In this document: in pieces, positions 1-8,714 of the stretch | Layout: the number at the start of each line of letters is the position of its first letter | Position numbering within the stretch: the first letter of the stretch is position 1 | Assembly (NCBI RefSeq): GCF_900604355.1 | Contig: NZ_UWOE01000001.1 | Coordinates: 3,472,001 to 3,536,000 of the forward strand | Reading direction: 5' to 3' | Source: Luxibacter massiliensis | GTDB lineage: Bacteria; Bacillota; Clostridia; Lachnospirales; Lachnospiraceae | Length of the DNA: 64,000 nucleotides | Program-made: the position numbers and the translations under genes | Notes under the pieces: generated by a model | What the model was told of the DNA's origin: nothing | Databases searched by the model: none | Seen by the model: the letters and a program-made list of their open reading frames with translations, nothing else

Positions 1-1133
1 TAAATTTCCCTCATTGCCACGATATTTTCTATTTTAGACCGACGCTCATATGGGCTCTGAGCCTTGACATCAGCCATACGTACAGCCAGATAGTAGGGAA
101 AAAGCTCTACGCCGATTCTATTCATGGCTCTGCGGACATTTTTGGGGGTAGCCGGGATCCTGTAATCATGATAGCAGACAAGGCGGGTTACTTTTTTGAC
201 TGTATCATTATCAAACTTCAGGCGTCTCATCACTCTTCTGGCAATTTCCTCGCTGACCAGTGCATGTCCTTTAAAGTGATCTGTACCGTTTTCGTCTGTT
301 GTTTTCATGGACGGCTTTCCCATATCATGGAACAGCATCGTAAGGCGGAGTATCTTATCCTTTTTCACATTCTTCATTGCATGAAGAGTGTGTTCCGCCA
401 CATCATATTTATGGTGAGGGGTATTCTGGGCCACTCCCACCATGGCATCCCACTCCGGCAGAATAACCCCCGTTATTCCCAGCTCATATGCGTCCCTGAG
501 CAAATCCGGGTGATCCGACATTAAAAGCTTCACCAACTCCACCTGAATCCTCTCCGCACTAATATTCTCCAGAGTTGGCGCCAGTTTCTGAACCGCCGCT
601 GCAGTTTCTTTTTCAATGGGAAAAGCCAGCTGGGCTGAAAATCTGACAGCGCGCAGAATGCGTAACGCGTCCTCCTGAAAACGCTCCTCCGGATTTCCCA
701 CGCATCGTATCAAGTGATGGTTTAAATCCTGCATACCGCCAAATGCGTCTACCAGCCTGACCTCATCATTATATGCCATTGCATTGATTGTAAAATCCCG
801 TCGCCGCAGATCCTCCTTCAGGCTTGCAGTAAAAGTCACTTCCTTTGGATGCCGGCTGTCCTCATACTTGCCGTCCACCCGGTATGTAGTGACCTCAAAA
901 CTTTCCTTTCCCATCATCACAGTGACCGTGCCATGCTCAATGCCTGTGTCAATAGTACGCCTGAAAAGACGCTTGACCTCCTCTGGCTTTGCAGAGGTAG
1001 TAATATCCCAGTCCTCCGGCTTCCTGCAGAGTATGGAGTCACGCACACAGCCGCCGACGGCATACGCTTCATAGCCATGCATCTGCAGATTATTGATAAT
1101 CAGAATAACTTTTCCTGGCAACTCTATCTTCAT
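1..1133 (-). CDS. cca: CCA-adding enzyme (tRNA nucleotidyltransferase), partial
   Basis: Adds or repairs the 3' CCA of tRNAs. Only the N-terminal 377 residues are in the window; the gene runs off the left edge. The nucleotidyltransferase core is clear: VGGCVRDS at about residues 26-33 and EDWDITT at 40-46, whose two aspartates bind the catalytic metals, followed by the RRDFTINAMA block near residue 111. An HD-type domain follows (LFHDMGKP, about 267-274), as in the longer bacterial CCA enzymes that also carry a phosphohydrolase module. The ATG at 1133 is preceded by AAGGAAG at a 6-nt spacing, which fixes the start. It lies downstream of the YhaN-like gene, separated by a hairpin repeat. The identification is secure; whether the HD domain keeps all its metal ligands cannot be judged because the end is missing. 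Confidence 0.95.
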   Translation of the reverse strand, partial: MKIELPGKVILIINNLQMHGYEAYAVGGCVRDSILCRKPEDWDITTSAKPEEVKRLFRRTIDTGIEHGTVTVMMGKESFEVTTYRVDGKYEDSRHPKEVTFTASLKEDLRRRDFTINAMAYNDEVRLVDAFGGMQDLNHHLIRCVGNPEERFQEDALRILRAVRFSAQLAFPIEKETAAAVQKLAPTLENISAERIQVELVKLLMSDHPDLLRDAYELGITGVILPEWDAMVGVAQNTPHHKYDVAEHTLHAMKNVKKDKILRLTMLFHDMGKPSMKTTDENGTDHFKGHALVSEEIARRVMRRLKFDNDTVKKVTRLVCYHDYRIPATPKNVRRAMNRIGVELFPYYLAVRMADVKAQSPYERRSKIENIVAMREI

Positions 1134-1165
1134 GTAAAACTTCCTTTCCAAAGGGAAGTACGTAA

Positions 1166-1233
1166 AGGGGGAGGGCAAAGGGGACTGTCCCCTTTGCAAA
1201 AGGGACTGTCCCCTTTGCGCACCATTTTCAGAA
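1166..1233 (-). repeat. Hairpin repeat family R2, copy 1
   Basis: Read on the minus strand, this starts TTCTGAAAATGG, then gives a GGGGACAGTCCC-type motif twice around a short T/GC spacer, forming long G/C-rich hairpins. A second copy, starting with the same TTCTGAAAATGG, lies at 53471-53525. The stop codon of the YhaN-like gene (1228-1230) falls inside the repeat. It probably doubles as the terminator between that gene and cca. Confidence 0.75.
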
Positions 1234-2886
1234 TTGTTTTATAATTTCCTGTTCACGTTTTTGACAAGTAAATATTATAACTTGTCTTTGCTGTTCGCTC
1301 AACCATTTTAAAGTAGATTTTAGTCTTTTTTCGTCATAAAATACAAAAGTATCATCAAGAATAAGAGGAACTTTCTCCTCATACAGCAGATCGGCCACGG
1401 CCAGCCTGAGTCCCAGGTATATCTGTTCAATGGTTCCACGGGACAGGCGGTCTGCCGGGATACTGCGGCCGTCTGAATATAAATTTATACTCAGTTTTTC
1501 ATCAACTAAGAATTTTGTATACTTTCCCTCTGTTATCTGGGACAATATTTCAGACATTCTTTTATTCAGAATATTCCCGAAATTCTGGGTCATATTCCTG
1601 GAGGTTTCTATCAGCTTTTCCCGGGCTATTTCCAGCGCCTGAATGCTTTTTTGCAGGCTTTTGATTTTACCGTCGGGCGTTCCTATTTCCTCTAACTGCT
1701 CTTGAAGGTTTAAATACCTCACCTGTTTTTCCTTCCACTCTCCCCGGATTCTCTGATTCTCCCACTCAATCTTTTGTATGCTCTTGTCTCGGCCCTCGTC
1801 CGCAGGCTGCTCTGTCTCCCGGGGGATATTTGCCGCTCTATTCTGTTTTTCTTCAGATTGCCTTTCAATTCGGCGGCTCCTGCCTCTTACAAATTTTCCA
1901 TAAATGCCGAAAGCAGAAACATTCCTTTGTGTCTGTGATCTAATCCGAAAATACTGTAAGGCACCGCCCCCTAGCAAGACCGCTCCCACTATTAGGAATA
2001 ACCATGTCAAAATAAAGGCAGCCTTACCTACTATGGGCATGTCTGCCGAAATCAATGTATATCCAACTCCTGCTATTCCCGCTAAGATAATGCCTCCTGC
2101 CCCTGCGGCCATAAGGCTTTTCCATGTATGATTGTTGCCTCTGTCTGCCGACAGCTTTTTCTCATAAGAAATATCCTCTTTTAAATGGCATTCCCTTTGT
2201 AAATTATTTAATTTCTCTTGGTTATATAATAATTCAAGATGTAACTTTTCCATATCTTCGGACACATACTGGCTTTCTTGTTTCACCTTTTCTTTTTTCG
2301 TTTTCTGCTCGTCCGTCAATATTTTTATTTCCCGCTCAGCCTGTTTCTTCCGCTGAGCCAGTGTATTTAGAGTCCCTTCTAAGTCCACCACGCTGCTTCC
2401 CGTTTCATAAAAATTAGCGGCATAGTTTTTCAGCTCCCCCGCAAGCCCCATCCCAGGTTTAGCCGCCATTTGCCCAACAGCAACTGTATTTTCAAAACTC
2501 TCTGCCGTCATCCCTCCCAAAAGCATTTTTAAATCTCCATCCTCCACAGACAGCTGCTCACCGTCATCCTCACAGACTAAAGATACCTTTTTTGCATACT
2601 TATCAAACTGCCGCTCCAGCCTGAACCACTTGCCGCCACTTGTAAAGCGCATGGTCCCCGCATAATAATTGGGGTTCTCCCAAGGCTCATACCGGCTGAA
2701 CTCATCGTTGAGGGCGGCTCTGCCTCTTCCCCTCTCCATGCCAAAAAGCATAGCTTTTATAAATGCGTAAACTGTAGATTTTCCATATTCATTTTCGCCA
2801 TAAAAGATATGGATTCCTTTGTCTATAATAAAATGTTTATCCGTAAATTTGCCAAAATTCTTTATATATAATTCTCTGATTTCCAT
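1228..2886 (-). CDS. YhaN-like AAA ATPase (SMC/SbcC-type)
   Basis: ABC-type ATPase of the YhaN/SbcC kind, which partners a YhaO-type nuclease in double-strand-break processing. Seen: Walker A GENEYGKST at about residues 30-38; coiled-coil segments on both sides of a pair of hydrophobic helices near the middle, a feature of YhaN-like proteins; and a C-terminal Walker B-like stretch LILDDTFVFYDEK. At 552 residues it is much shorter than the roughly 960 residues of Bacillus YhaN, so the arms are reduced. The ATG at 2886 is preferred over an upstream TTG at 2895 because the family starts at the EIRELYI strand, but no strong ribosome binding site precedes either. It follows the metallophosphoesterase gene after 86 bp, so the two are probably co-transcribed. 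Its stop codon lies inside a dispersed repeat. Confidence 0.85.
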   Translation of the reverse strand: MEIRELYIKNFGKFTDKHFIIDKGIHIFYGENEYGKSTVYAFIKAMLFGMERGRGRAALNDEFSRYEPWENPNYYAGTMRFTSGGKWFRLERQFDKYAKKVSLVCEDDGEQLSVEDGDLKMLLGGMTAESFENTVAVGQMAAKPGMGLAGELKNYAANFYETGSSVVDLEGTLNTLAQRKKQAEREIKILTDEQKTKKEKVKQESQYVSEDMEKLHLELLYNQEKLNNLQRECHLKEDISYEKKLSADRGNNHTWKSLMAAGAGGIILAGIAGVGYTLISADMPIVGKAAFILTWLFLIVGAVLLGGGALQYFRIRSQTQRNVSAFGIYGKFVRGRSRRIERQSEEKQNRAANIPRETEQPADEGRDKSIQKIEWENQRIRGEWKEKQVRYLNLQEQLEEIGTPDGKIKSLQKSIQALEIAREKLIETSRNMTQNFGNILNKRMSEILSQITEGKYTKFLVDEKLSINLYSDGRSIPADRLSRGTIEQIYLGLRLAVADLLYEEKVPLILDDTFVFYDEKRLKSTLKWLSEQQRQVIIFTCQKREQEIIKQF

Positions 2887-2972
2887 ACTTGCCAAATACC
2901 CGCTGAATTTGAAACAAACCTCTTTATCTCCTGAAAATATGTCTAAAATTATACTATTGGTATCTCTTCAAT

Positions 2973-4022
2973 TCAGAGATGATTTTCAAGCAATGCCTGA
3001 ACGCCCTCCTGCAAGGCCTGCCGCTCAATGCTCCCATCCTCACACGCCCAAAACCTCTCTATATATTTCCCAATAATATTTTCCTTGTTTTCAACATATA
3101 GCTTCTGATAATTATAGGCAGGCTGCGTTTCATCTGCAATTTCCAGAATATTTCCATATATATCCATATTGTCTGTATCAAATACTATTTCCGGATCCCT
3201 CAGACCCCTTAAAACAAGTTTATAAATATTGTGGATTCCCCGTTTTTCTACAGCATCCCTGACAGAGTCTCCAACGCCTCCACTGCTCATTGACTCCTGC
3301 ACCCTAAACGCCAGATGAATGTATTCTCTGGAAGCAAAGGGTACAAACTCTGCATATGTCCCGGCCGGGGAAATTTCACCGCTAATATAACCATGGCGTC
3401 CGGTGTCATTTATGTCAACCGGCTCTAAAGCACCTGCGTAAGCCGCATGGTTTTCCATAAGTATGGCAGGTTTGTGGATATGCCCCAGGGCAATATAGTC
3501 AAACCCGGATGTTTCTAATGCTTCCTTTCTCAAGGGGATATGCTTTTCATCTCCGCCATGAGCCAGCATTATCTCATACCTGTACTTTCCAGGGGCCTTT
3601 ACATTACAGCATTCCTCTGTTATTTGTCTGCTGTGATAACTAAATCCATATACAGCCAGCTCAAACCCTAGGATTTCCACACATCCCATCTTAGCTCCGA
3701 GCAGCGGATAAACATTCTCATTCCACTTAAATGTACAGTAATAAGAATCTTTTCTCACATAGTCATGATTACCTGCAATAAAAACAACCCTGGTATGCGT
3801 CAATTTAGAAAACAGATAGTTGACCTCCTTAAGCTCCCGCAAAAGCGGCTGCCTATGGAACAAATCACCTGCAATCAGCAAAACATCCACATGCTGTACT
3901 TCACACAAATCAATAATCCGGGCAAATGTATCCCAAAGCTCCTGAGGCCTTTTGGCACTATATGCAGTGCCAGCCTCCGGCTGGGCCCCCAGATGCACGT
4001 CGGCAATATGGATAAACCTCAT
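2973..4022 (-). CDS. YhaO/SbcD-like DNA repair metallophosphoesterase
   Basis: Calcineurin-like phosphoesterase of the SbcD/YhaO family, the predicted nuclease partner of the ATPase encoded next. All family metal-binding motifs are visible in order: IADVHLG (residues 4-10), AGDLFH, GNHDYV, LAHGG and GHIHKP. The C-terminal third is less conserved, as is usual for the capping region. Length is 349 residues. I place the start at the ATG at 4022, preceded by GGAGG at a 5-nt spacing; an ATG four codons upstream overlaps that ribosome binding site and is less likely. The gene lies 77 bp from the asnS stop, with an inverted repeat between them that can end asnS transcription. Confidence 0.88.
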   Translation of the reverse strand: MRFIHIADVHLGAQPEAGTAYSAKRPQELWDTFARIIDLCEVQHVDVLLIAGDLFHRQPLLRELKEVNYLFSKLTHTRVVFIAGNHDYVRKDSYYCTFKWNENVYPLLGAKMGCVEILGFELAVYGFSYHSRQITEECCNVKAPGKYRYEIMLAHGGDEKHIPLRKEALETSGFDYIALGHIHKPAILMENHAAYAGALEPVDINDTGRHGYISGEISPAGTYAEFVPFASREYIHLAFRVQESMSSGGVGDSVRDAVEKRGIHNIYKLVLRGLRDPEIVFDTDNMDIYGNILEIADETQPAYNYQKLYVENKENIIGKYIERFWACEDGSIERQALQEGVQALLENHL

Positions 4023-4037
4023 ATAAACCTCCATTTT

Positions 4038-4094
4038 GGTACAGGTCTAAAGTCAATTGGGGACGTAACCCTTTTGCACTTTGTTACGTCCCCA
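4038..4094. repeat. Hairpin repeat family R3, copy A
   Basis: A 57-bp unit whose right half is an inverted repeat: GGGGACGTAAC, a short spacer, GTTACGTCCCC. A second copy at 61565-61620 shares the leader GGTACAGGTCTAAAG and the same palindrome. Here it lies between the asnS stop and the YhaO-like start and probably acts as the asnS terminator. Confidence 0.75.
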
Positions 4095-4099
4095 ACCAC

Positions 4100-5491
4100 C
4101 TAAAGTTCACAATTATTAACAGTTCTCGGGAATGGCACTACATCACGAATGTTAGACATTCCTGTCAGATACATCACGCACCTGTCAAATCCCAATCCAA
4201 ATCCTGCATGTCTCGTGGAACCGTATTTTCTCAGATCTAGATAGAATTTATAATCCTCTTCTTTAAGGTCAAGCTCTGCCATCCTCTTTTGCAGTTTCTC
4301 GTAATCGTCTTCTCTCTGGCTTCCGCCGGTAATTTCTCCGATACCGGGTACCAGGCAATCCACTGCCGCAACGGTTTTTCCGTCATCGTTTAATTTCATA
4401 TAAAATGCTTTGATTTCTTTTGGATAATCGGTTACGAATACCGGACGCTTAAATATTTCCTCTGTGAGATAGCGCTCATGCTCTGTCTGCAGATCAGCTC
4501 CCCAGGACACTTTATATTCGAATTTATCATTGTTCTTTTCCAGAAGTTCTACAGCCTGGGTGTAAGTTATTCTCGCAAAATCTGACTCTGCAACATTTTT
4601 AAGTCTGTCAATCAGGCCTTTATCCACAAAAGAATTAAAGAAATTCATTTCTTCCGGTGCATGTTCCATCACGTAAGCTATGATATATTTCAGCATATCT
4701 TCCGCCAGGTCCATATTATCATTCAAGTCAGCAAATGCAATCTCAGGCTCAATCATCCAGAATTCTGCCGCGTGACGTGTAGTATTTGAGTTCTCTGCCC
4801 TGAATGTGGGGCCAAAGGTATAGATATTTCTGAATGCCTGGGCAAATGTCTCCCCGTTAAGCTGTCCGCTTACAGTCAGATTTGTCTCTTTGCCAAAGAA
4901 ATCCTGGCTGTAATCTACCGTCCCGTCTGGCTTTTTGGGAACCTGGTCCATATCCAGCGTAGTCACCCGGAACATCTCCCCTGCTCCCTCGCAGTCACTG
5001 CCCGTAATCAGGGGTGTGTGTACATATACAAATCCCCTCTCCTGAAAAAACTGATGAATAGCGAAAGCAATCAGGGAACGGACACGGAATACAGCCTGAA
5101 AGGTATTTGTCCTAGGGCGCAAATGTGAAATTGTTCTAAGATATTCGAAACTATGTCGTTTCTTCTGTAACGGATAGTCCGGCGCCGACGCCCCTTCAAC
5201 CACAACTTCCTCCGCCTGAATTTCAAACGGCTGTTTTGCCTGGGGGGTGGCGACAAGGGTTCCTGTCACAATCAAAGCCGCCCCCACATTTTGCTTTGAA
5301 ATTTCCTCAAAATTATCCATTTTATCATGGTAGACAATCTGCAAGGGTTCAAAAAAAGAGCCGTCATTTACAACAATAAAACCAAAAGTCTTGGAATCCC
5401 GGATGCTGCGTATCCACCCTCCCACCGTTATCTTTTTGTCCAGATATTCCTCTCTGTTTTTAAACAATTCCCGAATCGTTATAAGACCCAT
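4100..5491 (-). CDS. asnS: Asparaginyl-tRNA synthetase
   Basis: Charges tRNA-Asn with asparagine in the cytoplasm. The 463 residues match the usual length of bacterial AsnRS. An N-terminal OB-fold anticodon-binding domain (ITVGGWIRSIRDSKTFGFI, about residues 20-38) precedes a class II catalytic core with the GSDCEGAGEMF segment typical of AsnRS, a motif 2 region ending in the FRAENSNTTRHAAEF block, and motif 3 near the C terminus (GFGLGFDRCVMYLTG, then IRDVVPFPR). No T-box leader is visible upstream. The gene starts 46 bp after the end of the Gfo/Idh/MocA gene on the same strand, so the two may share a transcript. Confidence 0.97.
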   Translation of the reverse strand: MGLITIRELFKNREEYLDKKITVGGWIRSIRDSKTFGFIVVNDGSFFEPLQIVYHDKMDNFEEISKQNVGAALIVTGTLVATPQAKQPFEIQAEEVVVEGASAPDYPLQKKRHSFEYLRTISHLRPRTNTFQAVFRVRSLIAFAIHQFFQERGFVYVHTPLITGSDCEGAGEMFRVTTLDMDQVPKKPDGTVDYSQDFFGKETNLTVSGQLNGETFAQAFRNIYTFGPTFRAENSNTTRHAAEFWMIEPEIAFADLNDNMDLAEDMLKYIIAYVMEHAPEEMNFFNSFVDKGLIDRLKNVAESDFARITYTQAVELLEKNNDKFEYKVSWGADLQTEHERYLTEEIFKRPVFVTDYPKEIKAFYMKLNDDGKTVAAVDCLVPGIGEITGGSQREDDYEKLQKRMAELDLKEEDYKFYLDLRKYGSTRHAGFGLGFDRCVMYLTGMSNIRDVVPFPRTVNNCEL

Positions 5492-5537
5492 ACCAAATAC
5501 TCCTTATTTTTACAATTTTTATCAAACAATAGTCCTA

Positions 5538-6515
5538 TTATAACACTTCATCAGCCTGAAATACAATCCCATTCTGCCGCCTTGCCTCATCGATTATACG
5601 CACGGCGTCAAGGGAATAACGCAGGTACGGATGGCTGATATTTTTCTCCTCTATAAGCCTTGCAAACTCCTTCACCTCATAAACCATATTATTGTCCACC
5701 GGCGTATAGGGGATCTCCTCTTTGCCGCCGTTTCTATATACAATCTCCAGCCGCCTGGGTTTTGCAATAGAATCTACCAAAATACTCCCCTCTTCTCCAA
5801 GAAATATACTAGGATTTACTGAATCAGTTATTTTAGAATATACCGCCTCTGCCATCATATCCTGATACTGCATCAGAACAACACCGCTTCCCTCAAATCC
5901 ATTTTTTAATTTTGTTGAAAATGATTTTATTTCTTTTGGTGCCCCTAATATAGCGGCCAGCATATGTATACAGTATACCCCAATATCCATAATTGCTGCA
6001 TTGGAAAGATCCGGGTTAAATGCATTGAGCACCTCTCCCTGGCGGAATTTATCATACCGGGATGAATACTGGCAGTATTCCATAGTCACTCTCCTGAGTT
6101 TTCCGATTTTAGGAAGCGCCTCTTTTACAAGTGAAAAAGCAGGGTCAAAGTCTGGCCTCATGGCTTCCAAAAGTACAACTCCATTTTCTGAGGCACAGGT
6201 AATCATAGCTGTTACCTCCCTCTCATTTACTGCCATTATCTTCTCACACAGCACATGTTTTCCATGTTTCATAGCCTCCAGGGCCTGTCCGCAATGGGCA
6301 TAAGTAGGAGTGGCAACATAAACAGCCTCGATGCCTGACTGGAGAAATTTTTCATAATCCGTATACACGCCAGAAATATTGTGGCGGCCCGCAAATGCCT
6401 CCCCAGTATCCTGTGCCCTGGAAAAAACAGCGGCAATCTCCACTTCAGGCACTTGCCCGACAGCCTCCGCCAGCCAATCGCTTATAAAGTTTGTCCCTAC
6501 AATTCCTAACTTCAT
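5538..6515 (-). CDS. Gfo/Idh/MocA-family oxidoreductase
   Basis: NAD(P)-dependent sugar or inositol-type dehydrogenase of the Gfo/Idh/MocA family. The N-terminal Rossmann fold begins with KLGIVGTNFIS (residues 2-12). The family EKP motif appears as HVLCEKIMA, so the proline is isoleucine here; this departure may affect cofactor positioning. The C-terminal alpha/beta domain carries DIGVYCIH, which supplies the substrate-side residues. Length (325 residues) is typical. It lies directly upstream of asnS and is flanked on its 5' side by two copies of a dispersed repeat. The substrate cannot be told from sequence. Confidence 0.9.
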   Translation of the reverse strand: MKLGIVGTNFISDWLAEAVGQVPEVEIAAVFSRAQDTGEAFAGRHNISGVYTDYEKFLQSGIEAVYVATPTYAHCGQALEAMKHGKHVLCEKIMAVNEREVTAMITCASENGVVLLEAMRPDFDPAFSLVKEALPKIGKLRRVTMEYCQYSSRYDKFRQGEVLNAFNPDLSNAAIMDIGVYCIHMLAAILGAPKEIKSFSTKLKNGFEGSGVVLMQYQDMMAEAVYSKITDSVNPSIFLGEEGSILVDSIAKPRRLEIVYRNGGKEEIPYTPVDNNMVYEVKEFARLIEEKNISHPYLRYSLDAVRIIDEARRQNGIVFQADEVL

Positions 6516-6601
6516 GTTAAGACCTCCTAATATAAATTTATCATATCACTTCTTCACTATGCCCAGGCAAAGGCTTACATCAGGCCACTCCCCGGCCTTC
6601 A

Positions 6602-6765
6602 GGGTATACCCAATGGCATCCCTTAACTCTTGTCCTTCCATCGGGCGGACTCCATCCAACAAGGTACACTTATTGAACTGCTAACGTTCAATAAGGTTTA
6701 CCCAAAGGGCATCCCTCAATACTTGTCCTTCCGACGGGCGGACTTCGTCCAACAAGGTTTATTAT
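6602..6765. repeat. Dispersed repeat family R1, two tandem copies
   Basis: Two units (about 6602-6670 and 6693-6765) of a family found again at 35042-35170, 58665-58731 and 62618-62684. The common order is GTATACCC, GGGCATCCCTTAA, TGTCCTTC, GGGCGGACT, CGTCCAACAAGGT. The best copies fold into two small hairpins closed by TTCG loops. These two copies are diverged and sit in the noncoding stretch upstream of the Gfo/Idh/MocA gene. No reading frame is associated. Confidence 0.8.
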
Positions 6766-6860
6766 ACTGTATATCTACACACTTCTTCAAGATATTCTAT
6801 CTGGTTTATGTACACAAAAATACCGCACCCCCGACATAGGTTTGCGGCATTGCCAACTAC

Positions 6861-6933
6861 TGAGCGTGCGGGGATTCGAACCCCGGACAACTTGATTAAA
6901 AGTCAAGTGCTCTACCACCTGAGCTACACGCCC
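6861..6933 (-). tRNA. tRNA-Lys (anticodon TTT)
   Basis: On the minus strand the sequence begins GGGCGTGTAGCTCAG and folds into a full cloverleaf. The acceptor stem GGGCGTG pairs with CACGCTC (one G-T wobble), the anticodon stem CTTGA/TCAAG encloses a loop with TTT, and the T arm carries GGTTCGAATCC. No CCA is encoded after the discriminator base, consistent with the CCA-adding enzyme gene nearby. Confidence 0.98.
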
Positions 6934-7200
6934 TCAATTACTTGCGAATGATATAATACCATATAGTTTCTTCAATTGCAATAATCTTTCCAGGTTTTTC
7001 TATACTTTATTCAAACCATAAATATCATAGCCGGCTTCCTCACCTTTATACAGTACCTATCTCCCTCAAAAAGTAATTAACCCGCCTATACTATTTCCAA
7101 TTATCTCTGAAATATTCCCATTTTCTATTATTTTGGCAGTCTCATTCAAGAAATATTATTACATACAAGAAACTAAATTTCACAAATACAAGAAAAACTA

Positions 7201-7228
7201 TTGACATTATGAAATATTATTTTATAAT
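7201..7228 (+). promoter_or_regulatory. Sigma-A-type promoter of the first sugar cluster
   Basis: TTGACA (7201-7206), 16-nt spacer, TATAAT (7223-7228), in an AT-rich stretch about 140 bp upstream of the binding-protein gene. It is the only near-consensus pair between the tRNA gene and that start codon. Confidence 0.7.
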
Positions 7229-7259
7229 GTATTATACAATATGCATAATTGAACTTGAT

Positions 7260-7273
7260 TTAAAACGTTTAAA
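7260..7273 (+). promoter_or_regulatory. Candidate cre-like operator (TTAAAACGTTTAAA)
   Basis: Matches the CcpA cre consensus TGWAARCGYTWNCW at 12 of 14 positions and has a perfect AAACGTTT core. It starts about 25 bp past the expected transcription start, a position typical of catabolite repression sites. A site for the cluster's own RpiR regulator is the other possibility. Confidence 0.45.
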
Positions 7274-7367
7274 ACATATAAATTACATAAAAATATCACC
7301 TTACCGTATTAAATCATTTTCATAAGTATGCAGAAATAAAATTTCTTTTAATCAGGAGGAAAAAATT

Positions 7368-8672
7368 ATGAAAATCAAGGCAGTATTAAAGAAAATGTTT
7401 TCTGTTGCGGTTGCTGGGGCTATGTCAGTCTCATTAGCCGCCTGCGGATCCAGCGGCTCATCGGAGGAAGAGGGAGGCACAAAAAGCGCAGACGGTGTGA
7501 CGCTGGAATTCCAGCAATGGTGGGGTGTGGAACTCCCTGACGGCGCATTGGCAGACATATGCCAGGATTTTACAGAGGAAACCGGCATTAACATTGAACT
7601 CCTCAGCAATCCATATGCGGATACAAAAACACAGATTGCATCAGGGGCGGCTTCGGGGACAATGGCCGATGTTGTTGGCCTGGACGGATCCTGGGTATAC
7701 GACTTTGCAAAGCAGGGATCCATTGCCGACCTGACAGCTTTAATGGATGAATCAGGTTACGATGACAGTCAATTATCAGACCAGATTCAGTTTGAAGGGA
7801 ATACATATATGATTCCTGTAGTGAACTTTGCATATCCAATGTACGCCAACCTGGATATCCTCGAAGCGGCGGGCGTTACAGAACTTCCCACTACACGGGA
7901 TGAATTCCTGGCAGCCTGTGAGGCAGTAAAAGCATACGATGACAGTATAGCCGGGTGGGCCATTCCACTATCAACAGAATCCCCGGCAGGAGTCCAGAAT
8001 CAATTTATGACATGGCTGTGGGCAGACGGCGCTTCCATGATGACAGAAGACGGCAAACCCAACCTTGCCGGAAATAAGGATTTAGAGGAGACCACAGATT
8101 TTATTAAAGAGATGTTTGACAAAGGTTACATTGCAGACGGCGCCTATGCGATGAAAGAACCTGACATGGTAGAGGAATTTACAAATGGCCGCGTAGCCTT
8201 TATGACAGATGGCGTCTCCCACTTAACAACAATCAAAGAAGGGGCTCCTGACCTTAACTTTGATTACATCAAAGTCCCTGCTGCAGGAACTGATGTAGAA
8301 AAAGGCGGAATGTCAGTCGCAAACTGGGGAATCGGCGTCGCAGAAAATTGTGAAAATAAGGCAGAGGCATGGCAGTTTATCGAATACCTTATGAGTCCAG
8401 AGGTAAACGCCAAGCTGGCAGTACTTGCCAATGCATTCCCAGGAAACTCTGCATCAGAGCCAGATTATTCTGAATCTGATCCTTTATTTGTAAAGGCTTA
8501 CGAGTTATTCCAGGACAGCACGGCGATTAATGAATTTACAGGACTTCCTACATCTGAAGACCTGATGAGAAGCTTTGGCGAAGAATTACAGTTATATCTT
8601 GACGGGGACACGGCTTCTGCCGCAGACATGCTCGAAGCAGCCCAAGAACGCTGGGAGCCTGCGTTTGAATAA
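7368..8672 (+). CDS. Sugar ABC transporter substrate-binding lipoprotein
   Basis: Extracellular solute-binding protein of the CUT1 (maltose/oligosaccharide) type, 434 residues. The signal peptide ends in the lipobox SLAAC with the acylated cysteine at residue 26, followed by a Ser/Gly/Glu-rich linker. The mature part begins LEFQQWW and contains the family block TDGVSHLTTI and the later GGMSVANWGIGV. The start ATG at 7368 is preceded by AGGAGG at an 8-nt spacing. First gene of a plus-strand cluster with two permeases, an ADP-dependent kinase, an aldolase, a regulator and an isomerase. No ATPase is encoded in the cluster, so a shared MsmK-like ATPase elsewhere is likely. The sugar is unknown. 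Confidence 0.93.
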   Translation: MKIKAVLKKMFSVAVAGAMSVSLAACGSSGSSEEEGGTKSADGVTLEFQQWWGVELPDGALADICQDFTEETGINIELLSNPYADTKTQIASGAASGTMADVVGLDGSWVYDFAKQGSIADLTALMDESGYDDSQLSDQIQFEGNTYMIPVVNFAYPMYANLDILEAAGVTELPTTRDEFLAACEAVKAYDDSIAGWAIPLSTESPAGVQNQFMTWLWADGASMMTEDGKPNLAGNKDLEETTDFIKEMFDKGYIADGAYAMKEPDMVEEFTNGRVAFMTDGVSHLTTIKEGAPDLNFDYIKVPAAGTDVEKGGMSVANWGIGVAENCENKAEAWQFIEYLMSPEVNAKLAVLANAFPGNSASEPDYSESDPLFVKAYELFQDSTAINEFTGLPTSEDLMRSFGEELQLYLDGDTASAADMLEAAQERWEPAFE

Positions 8673-8714
8673 AACCCCGCTGTAACCCTATTTCTGAAAA
8701 AGGAGATGGAGTAA

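Noticed and set aside
5492..5537. T-box leader before asnS
   Set aside because: Only 46 bp separate asnS from the upstream stop codon, too short for a T-box, and no T-box core is visible.
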